Shown here piece by piece: positions 7,159-14,971 of a stretch of DNA of 21,037 nucleotides. The translations under genes were made by a program, and so were the position numbers. The stretch is from Candidatus Latescibacterota bacterium (GTDB taxonomy: Bacteria; Latescibacterota; UBA2968; UBA8231). The stretch's first letter is position 1. Every line of letters begins with the position of its first letter. The DNA lies in the NCBI GenBank assembly GCA_022826515.1, contig JAJDUT010000140.1, forward strand, positions 1-21,037, read 5' to 3'. The notes under the pieces were generated by a model. It ran no database searches, was not told the DNA's origin, and saw only the letters and a program-made list of their open reading frames with translations.

Positions 7159-7188
7159 ATTTATTTAATGGGTAAGGTTTTTATTTTT

Positions 7189-7218
7189 TTGACAAGTGAG
7201 AAATAAATTCCGTACAAT
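7189..7218 (+). promoter_or_regulatory. Sigma-70-type promoter for the CBM9-like gene
   Basis: A perfect -35 hexamer TTGACA (7189-7194) and TACAAT as -10 (7213-7218) are separated by 18 bp. Transcription would begin near 7225, leaving a leader of about 60 nt before the ATG at 7289. The surrounding DNA is AT-rich, unlike the neighbouring genes. The divergent minus-strand operon starts at 7158, so its promoter must lie in the same short interval, but I see no convincing hexamers for it. Confidence 0.75.
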
Positions 7219-7277
7219 GTAAGGTCATAGCAAAAGCACACGCAGAGAAGTCATAGGTTTTCCAACCTCTTTCCAAT

Positions 7278-7281
7278 GGAG
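7278..7281 (+). promoter_or_regulatory. Ribosome binding site of the CBM9-like gene
   Basis: GGAG lies 7 nt before the ATG at 7289 and supports that start. Confidence 0.7.
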
Positions 7282-7288
7282 TAAAGCA

Positions 7289-8179
7289 ATGAAAAAGCTC
7301 GTCCTGATTTTCGCTGTTTCGCTCGCGGCTACCCCCGGCTGGGCGCACCTGCCCGTAGATGTGGCGTTCCCGGCCGTGCAATTCCCAGACGCCAACATTC
7401 CCACGGTTGACGGTAATCTCGTCGAGTGGGATGTCATTCCCGAAGGCTACTGGATCAACCACGAGCAACTAACCGAGACCGTGAGAGGTGTAGGCACCGC
7501 GTGGGATGCGACTGACCTAGCCCTGCGGGCCATCGTTGGTTGGAATCCCAATACCAACAAGCTCTACGTCATGGAAGATCGGTTTGACGACGCCATCTGG
7601 GTCATCACTGGGTGGGAGCCGATGGAGATGGTGTTCGATGCGGACCACAGCGGTGGCATGTTCAATGTGTGGTCCGATGTAGAAGACCAAGAGCAGAAGG
7701 ATCTGCTGCACGGTGCCCATGCCCAGAACTATGGTTTTAATCAAGGTGGTGCAGGCTCGGGCCTCAATCATTGGGGTAAAGCCCAATGGATCACCGAGCC
7801 GCCCTACGGGCAGTTCGCCTCCACTCAGACGGCTGAAGAAGGTGGGGAGGGGTTTTTTCGGGCCGAGTACATGCTGACCCCCTTCGACAATCTGAACTGG
7901 AACGGGATCGATTTTAGTACTATCGGCACACTGGTGGAGGGCAATATCATTGGCTTCCACTTCACTATCATTGACGACGACGATCTGGAAATAGCTGGCT
8001 ATGAGGGCTATTGGACCCTGAGCGGGGCCACGGATAGCTACTTCCAGGGTGATTTGCTCTCCGACTTTTTCTTGGCTCCCATCGATCCGGATATCGATTG
8101 GGCTTCTCAAGCCACGGCTGCACCCACGGCCGTAGAGGAAATTGGCTGGGGCCGACTCAAATCCACGTTTGCCGAGTAA
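7289..8179 (+). CDS. Secreted CBM9-like carbohydrate-binding protein
   Basis: This 296-aa protein has a clear signal peptide: MKK, a hydrophobic core, then a cut after GWA near residue 19. VDGNLVEWD at 40-48 matches the opening motif of family 9 carbohydrate-binding modules (I/V-DG-x-L-x-EW). The following GTAWDATDLALRAIVG and MEDRFDDAIW fit the next strands of that beta-sandwich. Runs of Asp (IIDDDDLE) and many Trp residues suit calcium and sugar binding. The C-terminal part (AVEEIGWGRLKSTFAE) is a short tail of unknown role. It is a single-gene unit with its own promoter and terminator, divergent from the ABC import operon, which suggests shared sugar metabolism. No catalytic residues are recognisable. 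The CBM9 assignment is by motif only. Confidence 0.65.
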   Translation: MKKLVLIFAVSLAATPGWAHLPVDVAFPAVQFPDANIPTVDGNLVEWDVIPEGYWINHEQLTETVRGVGTAWDATDLALRAIVGWNPNTNKLYVMEDRFDDAIWVITGWEPMEMVFDADHSGGMFNVWSDVEDQEQKDLLHGAHAQNYGFNQGGAGSGLNHWGKAQWITEPPYGQFASTQTAEEGGEGFFRAEYMLTPFDNLNWNGIDFSTIGTLVEGNIIGFHFTIIDDDDLEIAGYEGYWTLSGATDSYFQGDLLSDFFLAPIDPDIDWASQATAAPTAVEEIGWGRLKSTFAE

Positions 8180-8208
8180 TTAGTTGCTTTAGGCGCGTAG
8201 ATTGAATG

Positions 8209-8248
8209 CCGCCATGCCGGGCTTCCGACCTGGCATGGCGGTTTTTTT
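8209..8248 (+). terminator. Intrinsic terminator
   Basis: CCGCCATGCC (8209-8218) pairs perfectly with GGCATGGCGG (8232-8241) and is followed by seven T residues (8242-8248). It ends transcription of the CBM9-like gene and lies upstream of the start at 8295. Confidence 0.95.
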
Positions 8249-8294
8249 ATATCTTTTTCGCAGTACCAACCCTAACCAATTAGGAATAACGACT

Positions 8295-8522
8295 ATGAGC
8301 GAGCGCGAACCGATTACCCAAGCGCAAGACCACGACCGCCGCATTGGACGGCTAGAAGGCATTGCCGAGCAGATTGACCGCCGCTTGGACGCGATTGAGC
8401 GATCCATTGGTGACTTGCGCCAAGACATACGCGAGCTTCGCGCTACCAACCGCTGGATTATTGGCATTTTGTTCGGCGTTGTAGGGCTACAACTGACCAT
8501 CCTATTGAAGGTGCTGAACTGA
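8295..8522 (+). CDS. Small coiled-coil protein with a C-terminal membrane anchor (75 aa)
   Basis: The N-terminal part is charged and heptad-like (RRIGRLEGIAEQIDRRLDAI, then RSIGDLRQDIRELRA, about residues 15-50). A single hydrophobic helix follows (WIIGILFGVVGLQLTILL, about 54-72), ending LKVLN. The shape recalls XhlA/DUF1640-type small membrane proteins, but I cannot assign a family. The same frame is open back through the terminator hairpin. I reject that extension and place the start at the ATG at 8295, where the sequence becomes protein-like. It ends 14 nt before the first discoidin paralogue, so it is probably the first gene of that cluster. It might self-associate or hold a partner at the membrane. 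Confidence 0.65.
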   Translation: MSEREPITQAQDHDRRIGRLEGIAEQIDRRLDAIERSIGDLRQDIRELRATNRWIIGILFGVVGLQLTILLKVLN

Positions 8523-8536
8523 TCTCCCAAAAGGCA

Positions 8537-10261
8537 ATGGGCAGACAGCGCAATGCCTTGGCGTTAGTGGGGCTGCTCGCTGCGGCGGCCCTAGCGACGG
8601 AAAACATCGTAGTCGGAGGCGATGGCAGCGGCGCGACTTGGCAGGAGGCGGCCGCAGCCGCACCGGTCATTGATTTCAGCACCCGCGCGGGCTGGATCCA
8701 GCCCCGCAGCGTGGCGGAAAACACCAATATCGCCACGGGGCTCCTCGAGCGCGGTGGCCGGGTGACTTCGCCCAACGCCCAAGCCGTTTTGCGCCTGACC
8801 TCAGACGTGCTCAAAGAACGCCTGCACAGCATGGTGGATGGCGATCCAAGCACGGCTTTTGAGGCCAAGGACGTGGTGGCCACCGGCATCCTCTTAGTCG
8901 TCGATTTAGGCGCTCGGTTTGGCGTCAATCACATTCGCTTCTTTCCCCGCCAAGCCTTCAAAAGCGACTTTATGAAAGGCTATGTGCTCTCCATCAACGA
9001 TGGCGCATTCGCCGCAGACATCATAGCCGCCTCGGTCGAGAAGCTGCCGGACAAGACCTTGGTAACGGTCATGGCCCAAGACGGCAGCAACAGCCGCGAT
9101 ACCATCGACGTGCGGTTCCCCCTGCAATACGTGCGCTATCTCCGCTTGGAATCCACGCAGCGGTTCAACTGGGAAATCGACGAACTCGAAATTTTTGGCA
9201 GCGGGTTCGTGCCCGAGGCGGATTACCTGTCCGAGGTCTTCGACATGGAGCAAGATGCGCTGTGGGGCAGGCTGCAATGGGGCACCGAGCAAGTGGGTTT
9301 GCCGCAGCGGTCGCGGCTCATTGTGCGCACGCGCAGCGGTAGCAGTCCCTCGCCGGACGACGAGCCCGATAGCTGGAGCCCTTGGTCCACGCCCTATCGG
9401 AACAGCGGCGATCCGGTCCTCTCGCCGGCACCGCGCCGCTATTTCCAGTTCAGCATGGCGTTTGAGAGCGATGGACTCGAAGATGGCATTGCCGTCGATT
9501 CACTTGCTTTTGAGGTCTTTCGCCCGGCCTTGGCGCAGGCGATCGTCGGCGAGATATGGCCACAGGAGGTCCCCGTAGGCGTAGATACGAGCTTCGTCTA
9601 TACCATCGAGGTGACGGACGCCGAGGGATTCGACCGCTTGGAAATCGACACCCCGGCTCCGGTCCGCGCCCTGCGCGAGTTGCGCGTAGATGACCAAGAG
9701 ATTGAGTTCAGCGAGGAATTGGGGGCCAAGGGGCTGCGAGTTAGCTTTGCGCGCCAGACCGGCAATCGCGCCCTGCAAGTGGTTTTCGACACGGCTGTGC
9801 TGCGCTATGAGACCGTGTTTACCGGACGCCTGCTCGACACCACGAGAGAAGGCGCGATACCCCAAGTGATCGAGAGCGGCAATGCCGCCCCTCGATTTGC
9901 GGGAGACGACCTGAGCGTGCGAGTGCCCTTGAAGGGCCAGCGCTTGGTGTATCAGGTGTCCGCAACGCCGGCGGTGTTCACGCCCAATGGCGACGGAATC
10001 AACGATTACACGACGATTACCTACGATTTGCTCTATCTGACGGGCCGGGCACCGGTTGCGCTGCGGATCTACGACTTGGCGCGCAATCAGGTCGCAGAGC
10101 TGCCGGCCGCTGGCAGCGGGAGCGGGCGGTTCCTGCACCCTTGGGATGGCCGAGATGCACAGGGCGATCTATTGCTGCCAGGGGTTTACATTCTGGAAGT
10201 CGAAGTGGAGACCGACAGCGGCGCTGAGCGCAGCAGCAGCGTGGTGACCATTGCTTATTGA
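8537..10261 (+). CDS. Secreted discoidin/FlgD-Ig-like surface protein, paralogue 1 (574 aa)
   Basis: A signal peptide (residues 1-21, ending in an alanine-rich core) leads a multidomain beta-rich protein. Residues about 80-222 look like an F5/8-type C (discoidin) fold: MVDGDPSTAFEA, LLVVDLGARFGVNHIRFFP, YVLSINDG, IDELEIFGSG. A second sandwich follows (about 228-330; ALWGRLQW, RTRSG, WSPWSTPY), then a third opening AIVGEIWPQEVPVG (about 338-465). The C-terminus (about 474-574) has TPNGDGIND at 482-490 and HPWDGRDAQG, LLLPGVYILEV, matching FlgD-Ig/CHU_C-type domains, and ends VTIAY. Two further genes nearby have the same order. The likely role is extracellular glycan binding or surface attachment; no enzyme motif is seen. 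The ATG has AAAAGG unusually close. Confidence 0.72.
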   Translation: MGRQRNALALVGLLAAAALATENIVVGGDGSGATWQEAAAAAPVIDFSTRAGWIQPRSVAENTNIATGLLERGGRVTSPNAQAVLRLTSDVLKERLHSMVDGDPSTAFEAKDVVATGILLVVDLGARFGVNHIRFFPRQAFKSDFMKGYVLSINDGAFAADIIAASVEKLPDKTLVTVMAQDGSNSRDTIDVRFPLQYVRYLRLESTQRFNWEIDELEIFGSGFVPEADYLSEVFDMEQDALWGRLQWGTEQVGLPQRSRLIVRTRSGSSPSPDDEPDSWSPWSTPYRNSGDPVLSPAPRRYFQFSMAFESDGLEDGIAVDSLAFEVFRPALAQAIVGEIWPQEVPVGVDTSFVYTIEVTDAEGFDRLEIDTPAPVRALRELRVDDQEIEFSEELGAKGLRVSFARQTGNRALQVVFDTAVLRYETVFTGRLLDTTREGAIPQVIESGNAAPRFAGDDLSVRVPLKGQRLVYQVSATPAVFTPNGDGINDYTTITYDLLYLTGRAPVALRIYDLARNQVAELPAAGSGSGRFLHPWDGRDAQGDLLLPGVYILEVEVETDSGAERSSSVVTIAY

Positions 10262-10277
10262 CAAAGGATGACGCACA

Positions 10278-12974
10278 GTGGCCAGACGGAATTTGCTTTT
10301 ACTCACAGCCCTGATTGCCGCGGCAACGGGCGGCGATATTGGCGCGCAGGGAAGGGAAGATCACGGCAGTAGGTTGGGCGTGCAGCGGGGCGGCGAGGTC
10401 ACGTATGAACCCGTGGGGCCGGGGGTGCTTTTCGACGCCTTAGATCCGGCCGTGCGGCGTTGGTACGTGCCCCAAGAGCTATATCAGTTCTACGGCTGGA
10501 AGCAATGGGAATACACCAACTACGCCCGCGACCTGTACCAGCGCTACGTCTCCAGCGACATAGAGGGCGATTATTTTTACGATCTCTATGGGTCTTTCAT
10601 CAACCGCGGCTGGCTCATCTACGACTGGAGCCAGAATCAGCCCCAGCAGTTTGGCAGCACGATCTTTAAGACCTCTAGGTTTAGCGCGTGGTTCAACCAG
10701 CTCGTCATTGCCTCCGACCAAAAGGGGCAAAACAACTTGGCCCTGACGATCGGCAGCATGATCCGCACCACGCTGACGCCGATGACGTTCTCCAAGCCGA
10801 CCTTCGACGGCATCCAGGCCGACTTTCAGTCCGACAAGTACGGCCTGACCGTCTTGATGTCGCGGATTAGCTCTCCGGGGCTGGCGCGGAACGTATCTGT
10901 TGAAACCACCAATAGTACCAATCTGTTGGGCTTGTACGGCACGACGCAGATCGGCGACTTTGTCGAGGTAGGCGGCCTCTATATCAACGCTCACAACTCG
11001 CAAACCCTGTTGGAGAGCTTCGAGGGCAACCCGTGGACCGGCTCGTTGACGGTTGGGCAAAATCTAGAGCACGTCGGGCAGATCTTCATTCGCCTGAGCG
11101 ATGATTCGCCCGAAGACCGCGAGGGCGGAGCAGCTCTCTTTTCGTGGGACATTATCATTGAATCCGAGACTGAGGTGGCGCGCGAAACAGAAGCAGGCGA
11201 GCGCGTCGTCGAGGTCGAGAAAGAGACAGTGCGGGGCAGCCAAATCGGCTTTGAGCCGATCATCGACGGCGGCTTGCAACGCCTCGGATTCCTCGCGGCC
11301 GATGGCGCCGAGCGCATCGAAATGACCTACGACTTCCGCTCTCCGTCGTACACCGGCCCGGAGCTTTCCACCATTCGCCGCGCGCAGATCGAGTTGGTGG
11401 TGGCTAACGACTACCACATCGAGATGAGTTCGGACCGCCAGCTCAACATACCCGAAGGCCAGCCCGTTTTTCTGACGGTGGAGCGGGCGGCTGGCAACGT
11501 CCAGGACGGCTCCAACCTGGGGCTGTTGCGCCTCGACTACGGCTTGCCTACGGGCAACGACATCTACGGGTTTACTTTAGAGGCGCAGGGTGTGCTGGGT
11601 TTTGATCTGTACGCGGAATTCGACCGCAGTCGGCACTATCGCAAATACCCGAACCGCGCGTTTTCGACCCACCACACGGCTGCGGACCAAGCCAATGCCT
11701 ATATGGTCAATTTGTCGAAGAAGAGCTATCCCTATTTTTTCTTTGCCGAGACCTACAGCATGGATTACAACTACGGCACCACTAGCCTGATTGCCTCGCC
11801 CTCGGGCGATATCGACTACACCGATCCAACGACCAATTATTACGAGTGGGTTGACGACAACGACGACCAGGACCGCATCCCCGACTGGCAGCGCCTCAAC
11901 CAGTTTGGGCCGGATTTGCGGATTTTTCCCGGCTGGGACGAAAACCTCGACTTCATCTCTGATTTCAACCAAAATGACAATGAATTCCGGCCGAATTTCG
12001 TCCCTGACTACGAGGAGCCTTTCCTGCGCTACCACGTAGATCGCCCGGAGTTTTTGTTTGGCATGGACATGAACAACAACTTCTGGATCGACCGCTTTGA
12101 AAACGACGAGGACCCGGATTATCCATACGACCGCAATCGCCGCGGCTACAATGCGTATGTCGGGATGCACTTCACGCCCGAGTTGAGACTGACCGCCGGC
12201 TACAAACGGGAGCGCATGCTATCGGCCAAGAAGCGCGAACAAACCGCGTACGGGATTGTTACGTGGGACAAGGACATCGCCGGTGTAGGTCGGGTCCGCG
12301 TCTTCGACATGTTCAAGCGGGTCGAGGATGAGATCGCCGACAACGTCGTCCAGTGGGTACAGCCGACTGGTGCTCCAGGTGCGTTGCAGCGGATAGAAGA
12401 CCCCTTGGCCGCGCCCAATACCTATATCAATTCCGCATTTGCCAGTTTCGATTACACCAGCATCCCCGGCCTTACTGTCACCAACAAGCTGAAATACGAC
12501 ATCTGGCACCAAAACGAAGTGCAGCCGGACATGCGCGAAAACTTCCAGTTCTTCGGCCTAATCAACAAGGCCGAGTACCGGCGCGAGGTCGGCCGCGTGC
12601 TGCTAGCCCCCAAGATCAAGAACGAACATCGCCGCGAAGCTCCGCTGCTGAGCAACGATCCCGTGCGCAAGGAAAACGCCCTGCTCTTGTTCTTGATCGG
12701 CGAGGTCGCGATCCTGAATAGTTCCGAACTGAGAGCCGGGTTGGAGTACACCATATTCAGCCAGCTCGAAGACGAGGAAAAAGTGCGGGCTTTGGGCTTG
12801 CCGCCAGACTACCGAGAGACGGTGCTCGCCATCCAGTACTCCAATACAGGCGCGTACTTAGGGTACAGTTTGACCACCCAGATGGGCCTGCGAGTCAGCC
12901 GCATTGACCGCAAGGGAGAAGACGCCTTTACTGGCGCATCCCAATTTGTGACGGTCTATGCCGGGCTCGACTAA
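10278..12974 (+). CDS. Probable outer-membrane beta-barrel protein with Asp-rich calcium-type loops (898 aa)
   Basis: A signal peptide covers about residues 1-24. The rest alternates polar and aromatic residues in amphipathic stretches typical of outer-membrane strands, for example QFGSTIFKTSRFSAWFNQLV, IYGFTLEAQGVLGFDLYAEF, AYVGMHFTPELRLTAGYKRE, and GAYLGYSLTTQMGLRVSRID, ending in QFVTVYAGLD. Residues about 525-620 hold clustered acidic loops (DDNDDQDRIPD, DFNQNDNEF, DMNNNF with FENDEDPDYPYD) that resemble thrombospondin type 3 or EF-like calcium sites. I recognise no named family. The start is a GTG 16 nt after the previous stop, with AAAGGA about 9 nt before it. Its place between two discoidin paralogues suggests a shared complex, perhaps as their anchor or export partner. 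That role is inference. Confidence 0.7.
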   Translation: MARRNLLLLTALIAAATGGDIGAQGREDHGSRLGVQRGGEVTYEPVGPGVLFDALDPAVRRWYVPQELYQFYGWKQWEYTNYARDLYQRYVSSDIEGDYFYDLYGSFINRGWLIYDWSQNQPQQFGSTIFKTSRFSAWFNQLVIASDQKGQNNLALTIGSMIRTTLTPMTFSKPTFDGIQADFQSDKYGLTVLMSRISSPGLARNVSVETTNSTNLLGLYGTTQIGDFVEVGGLYINAHNSQTLLESFEGNPWTGSLTVGQNLEHVGQIFIRLSDDSPEDREGGAALFSWDIIIESETEVARETEAGERVVEVEKETVRGSQIGFEPIIDGGLQRLGFLAADGAERIEMTYDFRSPSYTGPELSTIRRAQIELVVANDYHIEMSSDRQLNIPEGQPVFLTVERAAGNVQDGSNLGLLRLDYGLPTGNDIYGFTLEAQGVLGFDLYAEFDRSRHYRKYPNRAFSTHHTAADQANAYMVNLSKKSYPYFFFAETYSMDYNYGTTSLIASPSGDIDYTDPTTNYYEWVDDNDDQDRIPDWQRLNQFGPDLRIFPGWDENLDFISDFNQNDNEFRPNFVPDYEEPFLRYHVDRPEFLFGMDMNNNFWIDRFENDEDPDYPYDRNRRGYNAYVGMHFTPELRLTAGYKRERMLSAKKREQTAYGIVTWDKDIAGVGRVRVFDMFKRVEDEIADNVVQWVQPTGAPGALQRIEDPLAAPNTYINSAFASFDYTSIPGLTVTNKLKYDIWHQNEVQPDMRENFQFFGLINKAEYRREVGRVLLAPKIKNEHRREAPLLSNDPVRKENALLLFLIGEVAILNSSELRAGLEYTIFSQLEDEEKVRALGLPPDYRETVLAIQYSNTGAYLGYSLTTQMGLRVSRIDRKGEDAFTGASQFVTVYAGLD

Positions 12975-12986
12975 GGTGCGGACGCC

Positions 12987-14888
12987 ATGAGAAAAAGGAC
13001 GCTATTAGCCTTCGCGCTCGCCGCGCTTGCGCTGGGAAGGGGCGGGGCCGTGGAGATTTACCGCATCGGCGGCGAGGACCTGCCCCGCCCGAGCGAGGCC
13101 GGAGTGAATTTCCATCAATTGTCTTGGAGCGACTTTGAGGAGGAGCAAAGCCTCGACACCGAAGCCCTCGCCGCCGGAACGCTGCGGCCGATCTTTTTGA
13201 CGCCGGCGACCAACATTGCCCTCACCAGCCCGGAGCGGAACGGGGGGCCTTACGTGCGGGTAAGCGGGGTCGCGAGCTATTCCATCACCGATCTGTCCAA
13301 GAACATGATCGACGCCGATCCGACGACGTTCTGGGAATGGGTGGCAGGCATTCAGAGCCGGTTCACGGGCCAGCGCTACTTGGAGTCGCGGCGCGTTACC
13401 ATGGACCTCGGCGGCCTGTTTTTTGTCAACAGGGTGCGGGTCGTCGCCGCCGAGAGCGGCCTGTATCCCGATGGGTTGTACGTGAGCGCCGACTTAGGAG
13501 TGCAGAAAAAAGACACCGTATCGGGGTATGGCGCTGCCCGCGTCGGCGGCCAACTCGTCTTTGAGCTACCCGAAAACGTGCAGGACACCATAGACGTGAG
13601 CTTTCCCCCGGCACTCGCCCGCAGCGTGGGGCTGTTGCTCCTCCGCGCGTCGCCCAAGGCCCTGCACATCGGCGAAGTGGAAGTCTATGGCGTAGGCTAC
13701 GCGCACCAAGCATCGTACGTCAGCCCGTTTATCGACCTCGGCGAGCCAGCCGTGTGGGGCGACATCCGCTGGCGCGGCCACCAAGATCCCCGCGCCCGCG
13801 TCTGGATCCAATCGCGGGCCGGGAAGGATCTCGATCCAAACGTGTATTGGCGCTTCACCGGCCGGGGCGATGAAGTAACGTCGCTCGACGAAGAGGGACA
13901 GCCCCTCGACGCGACGGACTACCTCTTTCTCAAGCCGGGAGAGGCCGGCGAAATCACTTACGACATTGACAACTGGAGCTTCTGGTCGTCGCCCTATGCG
14001 TTTGCCGACAGCAGCGGCACTGCCATAGCCTCGCCCGGTCCCAATTCGGTCTTGCAACTGCGGGTCGATTTTTTGCCCGTAGGTAGTGAGGGCGGTGAGC
14101 TAGAGTTCATCGAATTCTCGGCGACCAAGCCGCCGCTCGCCGAGCAGGTGCTGGGCGAAATATATCCCCCCGAAGTTACTCTGGGCGAGATCGCGTCGTT
14201 TAGGTATGCCATTCAGCCCATCATCCGCGCGCAGCACTCTGGTTTTGACGGAGTGGAAATCGCCGCGCCCTTTGGCGTGGCTAGCGTGGATTCGGTCCAG
14301 GCCACGGGCTTGGACAGCTTCGCCGTGCACATTGCGCCGGATTCGCTGCGCTTTGCGGTTTCCTTGTTTCCCCCGCGCACATCTGGGGATTCCGGCGGAG
14401 TGATCGAGGTGTTCTTCCGCGCTCCGGTGCTGCGCTACGGCACGACCTTCCGCGGCTGGGTGCGGGACTCGCAGCGTCCCTTGGAGCTGGCGCAACCTAT
14501 CAATCGCGGCGATGCGGCCAGCGAGATAGTGAGCGAGGTACTCACGGTCCGCACGTCGATTTCTCGTCGCCTACTGGATGATCTGGAGGTGCAGCCGAAG
14601 ATTGTCACCCCTAATGGCGATGGGATAAACGAACAGATTCACTTCTCTTTTAAGCTGTTGCAGGTAACCCAAGAGGTACCCTTGCGCCTCGCGGTCTTCG
14701 ATTTGTCCGGCCGCTCGCTGCGGGTAATCCACGACGGGCAACAGCACAGCGGCGGCCTGCGCTTTTCTTGGGATGGCCGGGACGAGAACGGCGAGCGGGT
14801 ACCCCCGGGTCTGTACGTCTATCGCATATCGGTGGAGTCGGAAAAAGGCGGCGATCAGCTAGCGGGGACCGTCGCCGTGGTTTATTAA
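12987..14888 (+). CDS. Secreted discoidin/FlgD-Ig-like surface protein, paralogue 2 (633 aa)
   Basis: Signal peptide about residues 1-21. An F5/8C-like domain spans about 80-238 (MIDADPTTFWEW, RVTMDLGGLFFVNRVRVV, GLYVSADLG, HIGEVEVYGVG). A second sandwich has AVWGDIRWRG, VWIQSRAG and WSFWSSPYAF. The third starts VLGEIYPPEVTLGE and includes FDGVEIAAPFG and APVLRYGTTFRGWV. The C-terminal domain begins near 535, with TPNGDGINE at 541-549, FDLSGRSLRVI, SWDGRDENGERVPPGLYVYR, and the end VAVVY. Order and motifs match the proteins at 8537 and 15679, so these are paralogues by duplication. It starts 12 nt after the beta-barrel gene. It lacks catalytic signatures; surface glycan binding is the most reasonable guess. 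Confidence 0.72.
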   Translation: MRKRTLLAFALAALALGRGGAVEIYRIGGEDLPRPSEAGVNFHQLSWSDFEEEQSLDTEALAAGTLRPIFLTPATNIALTSPERNGGPYVRVSGVASYSITDLSKNMIDADPTTFWEWVAGIQSRFTGQRYLESRRVTMDLGGLFFVNRVRVVAAESGLYPDGLYVSADLGVQKKDTVSGYGAARVGGQLVFELPENVQDTIDVSFPPALARSVGLLLLRASPKALHIGEVEVYGVGYAHQASYVSPFIDLGEPAVWGDIRWRGHQDPRARVWIQSRAGKDLDPNVYWRFTGRGDEVTSLDEEGQPLDATDYLFLKPGEAGEITYDIDNWSFWSSPYAFADSSGTAIASPGPNSVLQLRVDFLPVGSEGGELEFIEFSATKPPLAEQVLGEIYPPEVTLGEIASFRYAIQPIIRAQHSGFDGVEIAAPFGVASVDSVQATGLDSFAVHIAPDSLRFAVSLFPPRTSGDSGGVIEVFFRAPVLRYGTTFRGWVRDSQRPLELAQPINRGDAASEIVSEVLTVRTSISRRLLDDLEVQPKIVTPNGDGINEQIHFSFKLLQVTQEVPLRLAVFDLSGRSLRVIHDGQQHSGGLRFSWDGRDENGERVPPGLYVYRISVESEKGGDQLAGTVAVVY

Positions 14889-14893
14889 TTGAG

Positions 14894-14957
14894 AATTAGG
14901 AATTAGGAATTACGAATTATACTACCTCCCCCAATTCCTAATTCCTAATTCCTAATT
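14894..14957. repeat. Palindrome built of AATTAGG heptamers
   Basis: The left arm (14894-14918) is three tandem 7-mers plus AATT (two AATTAGG, one AATTACG). The right arm (14933-14957) is the reverse-complement series AATTCCT. The arms are 25 bp with one mismatch and enclose a 14-nt loop rich in C. The element fills nearly all the space between the paralogue 2 stop and the ribosome site of the next gene. It is AT-rich, unlike its surroundings. It could form a long mRNA hairpin or be a copy of a dispersed repeat. Confidence 0.9.
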
Positions 14958-14960
14958 GCC

Positions 14961-14966
14961 AAGGAG
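14961..14966 (+). promoter_or_regulatory. Ribosome binding site of the isochorismatase-like gene
   Basis: AAGGAG lies 5 nt before the ATG at 14972, just outside the palindrome. A hairpin formed by the palindrome would end only 3 nt from it. Confidence 0.8.
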
Positions 14967-14971
14967 ATCCT

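Noticed and set aside
8202..8294. Upstream extension of the 75-aa membrane protein through the terminator
   Set aside because: It would translate the terminator hairpin and its T-run; the sequence becomes protein-like only after the ATG at 8295.
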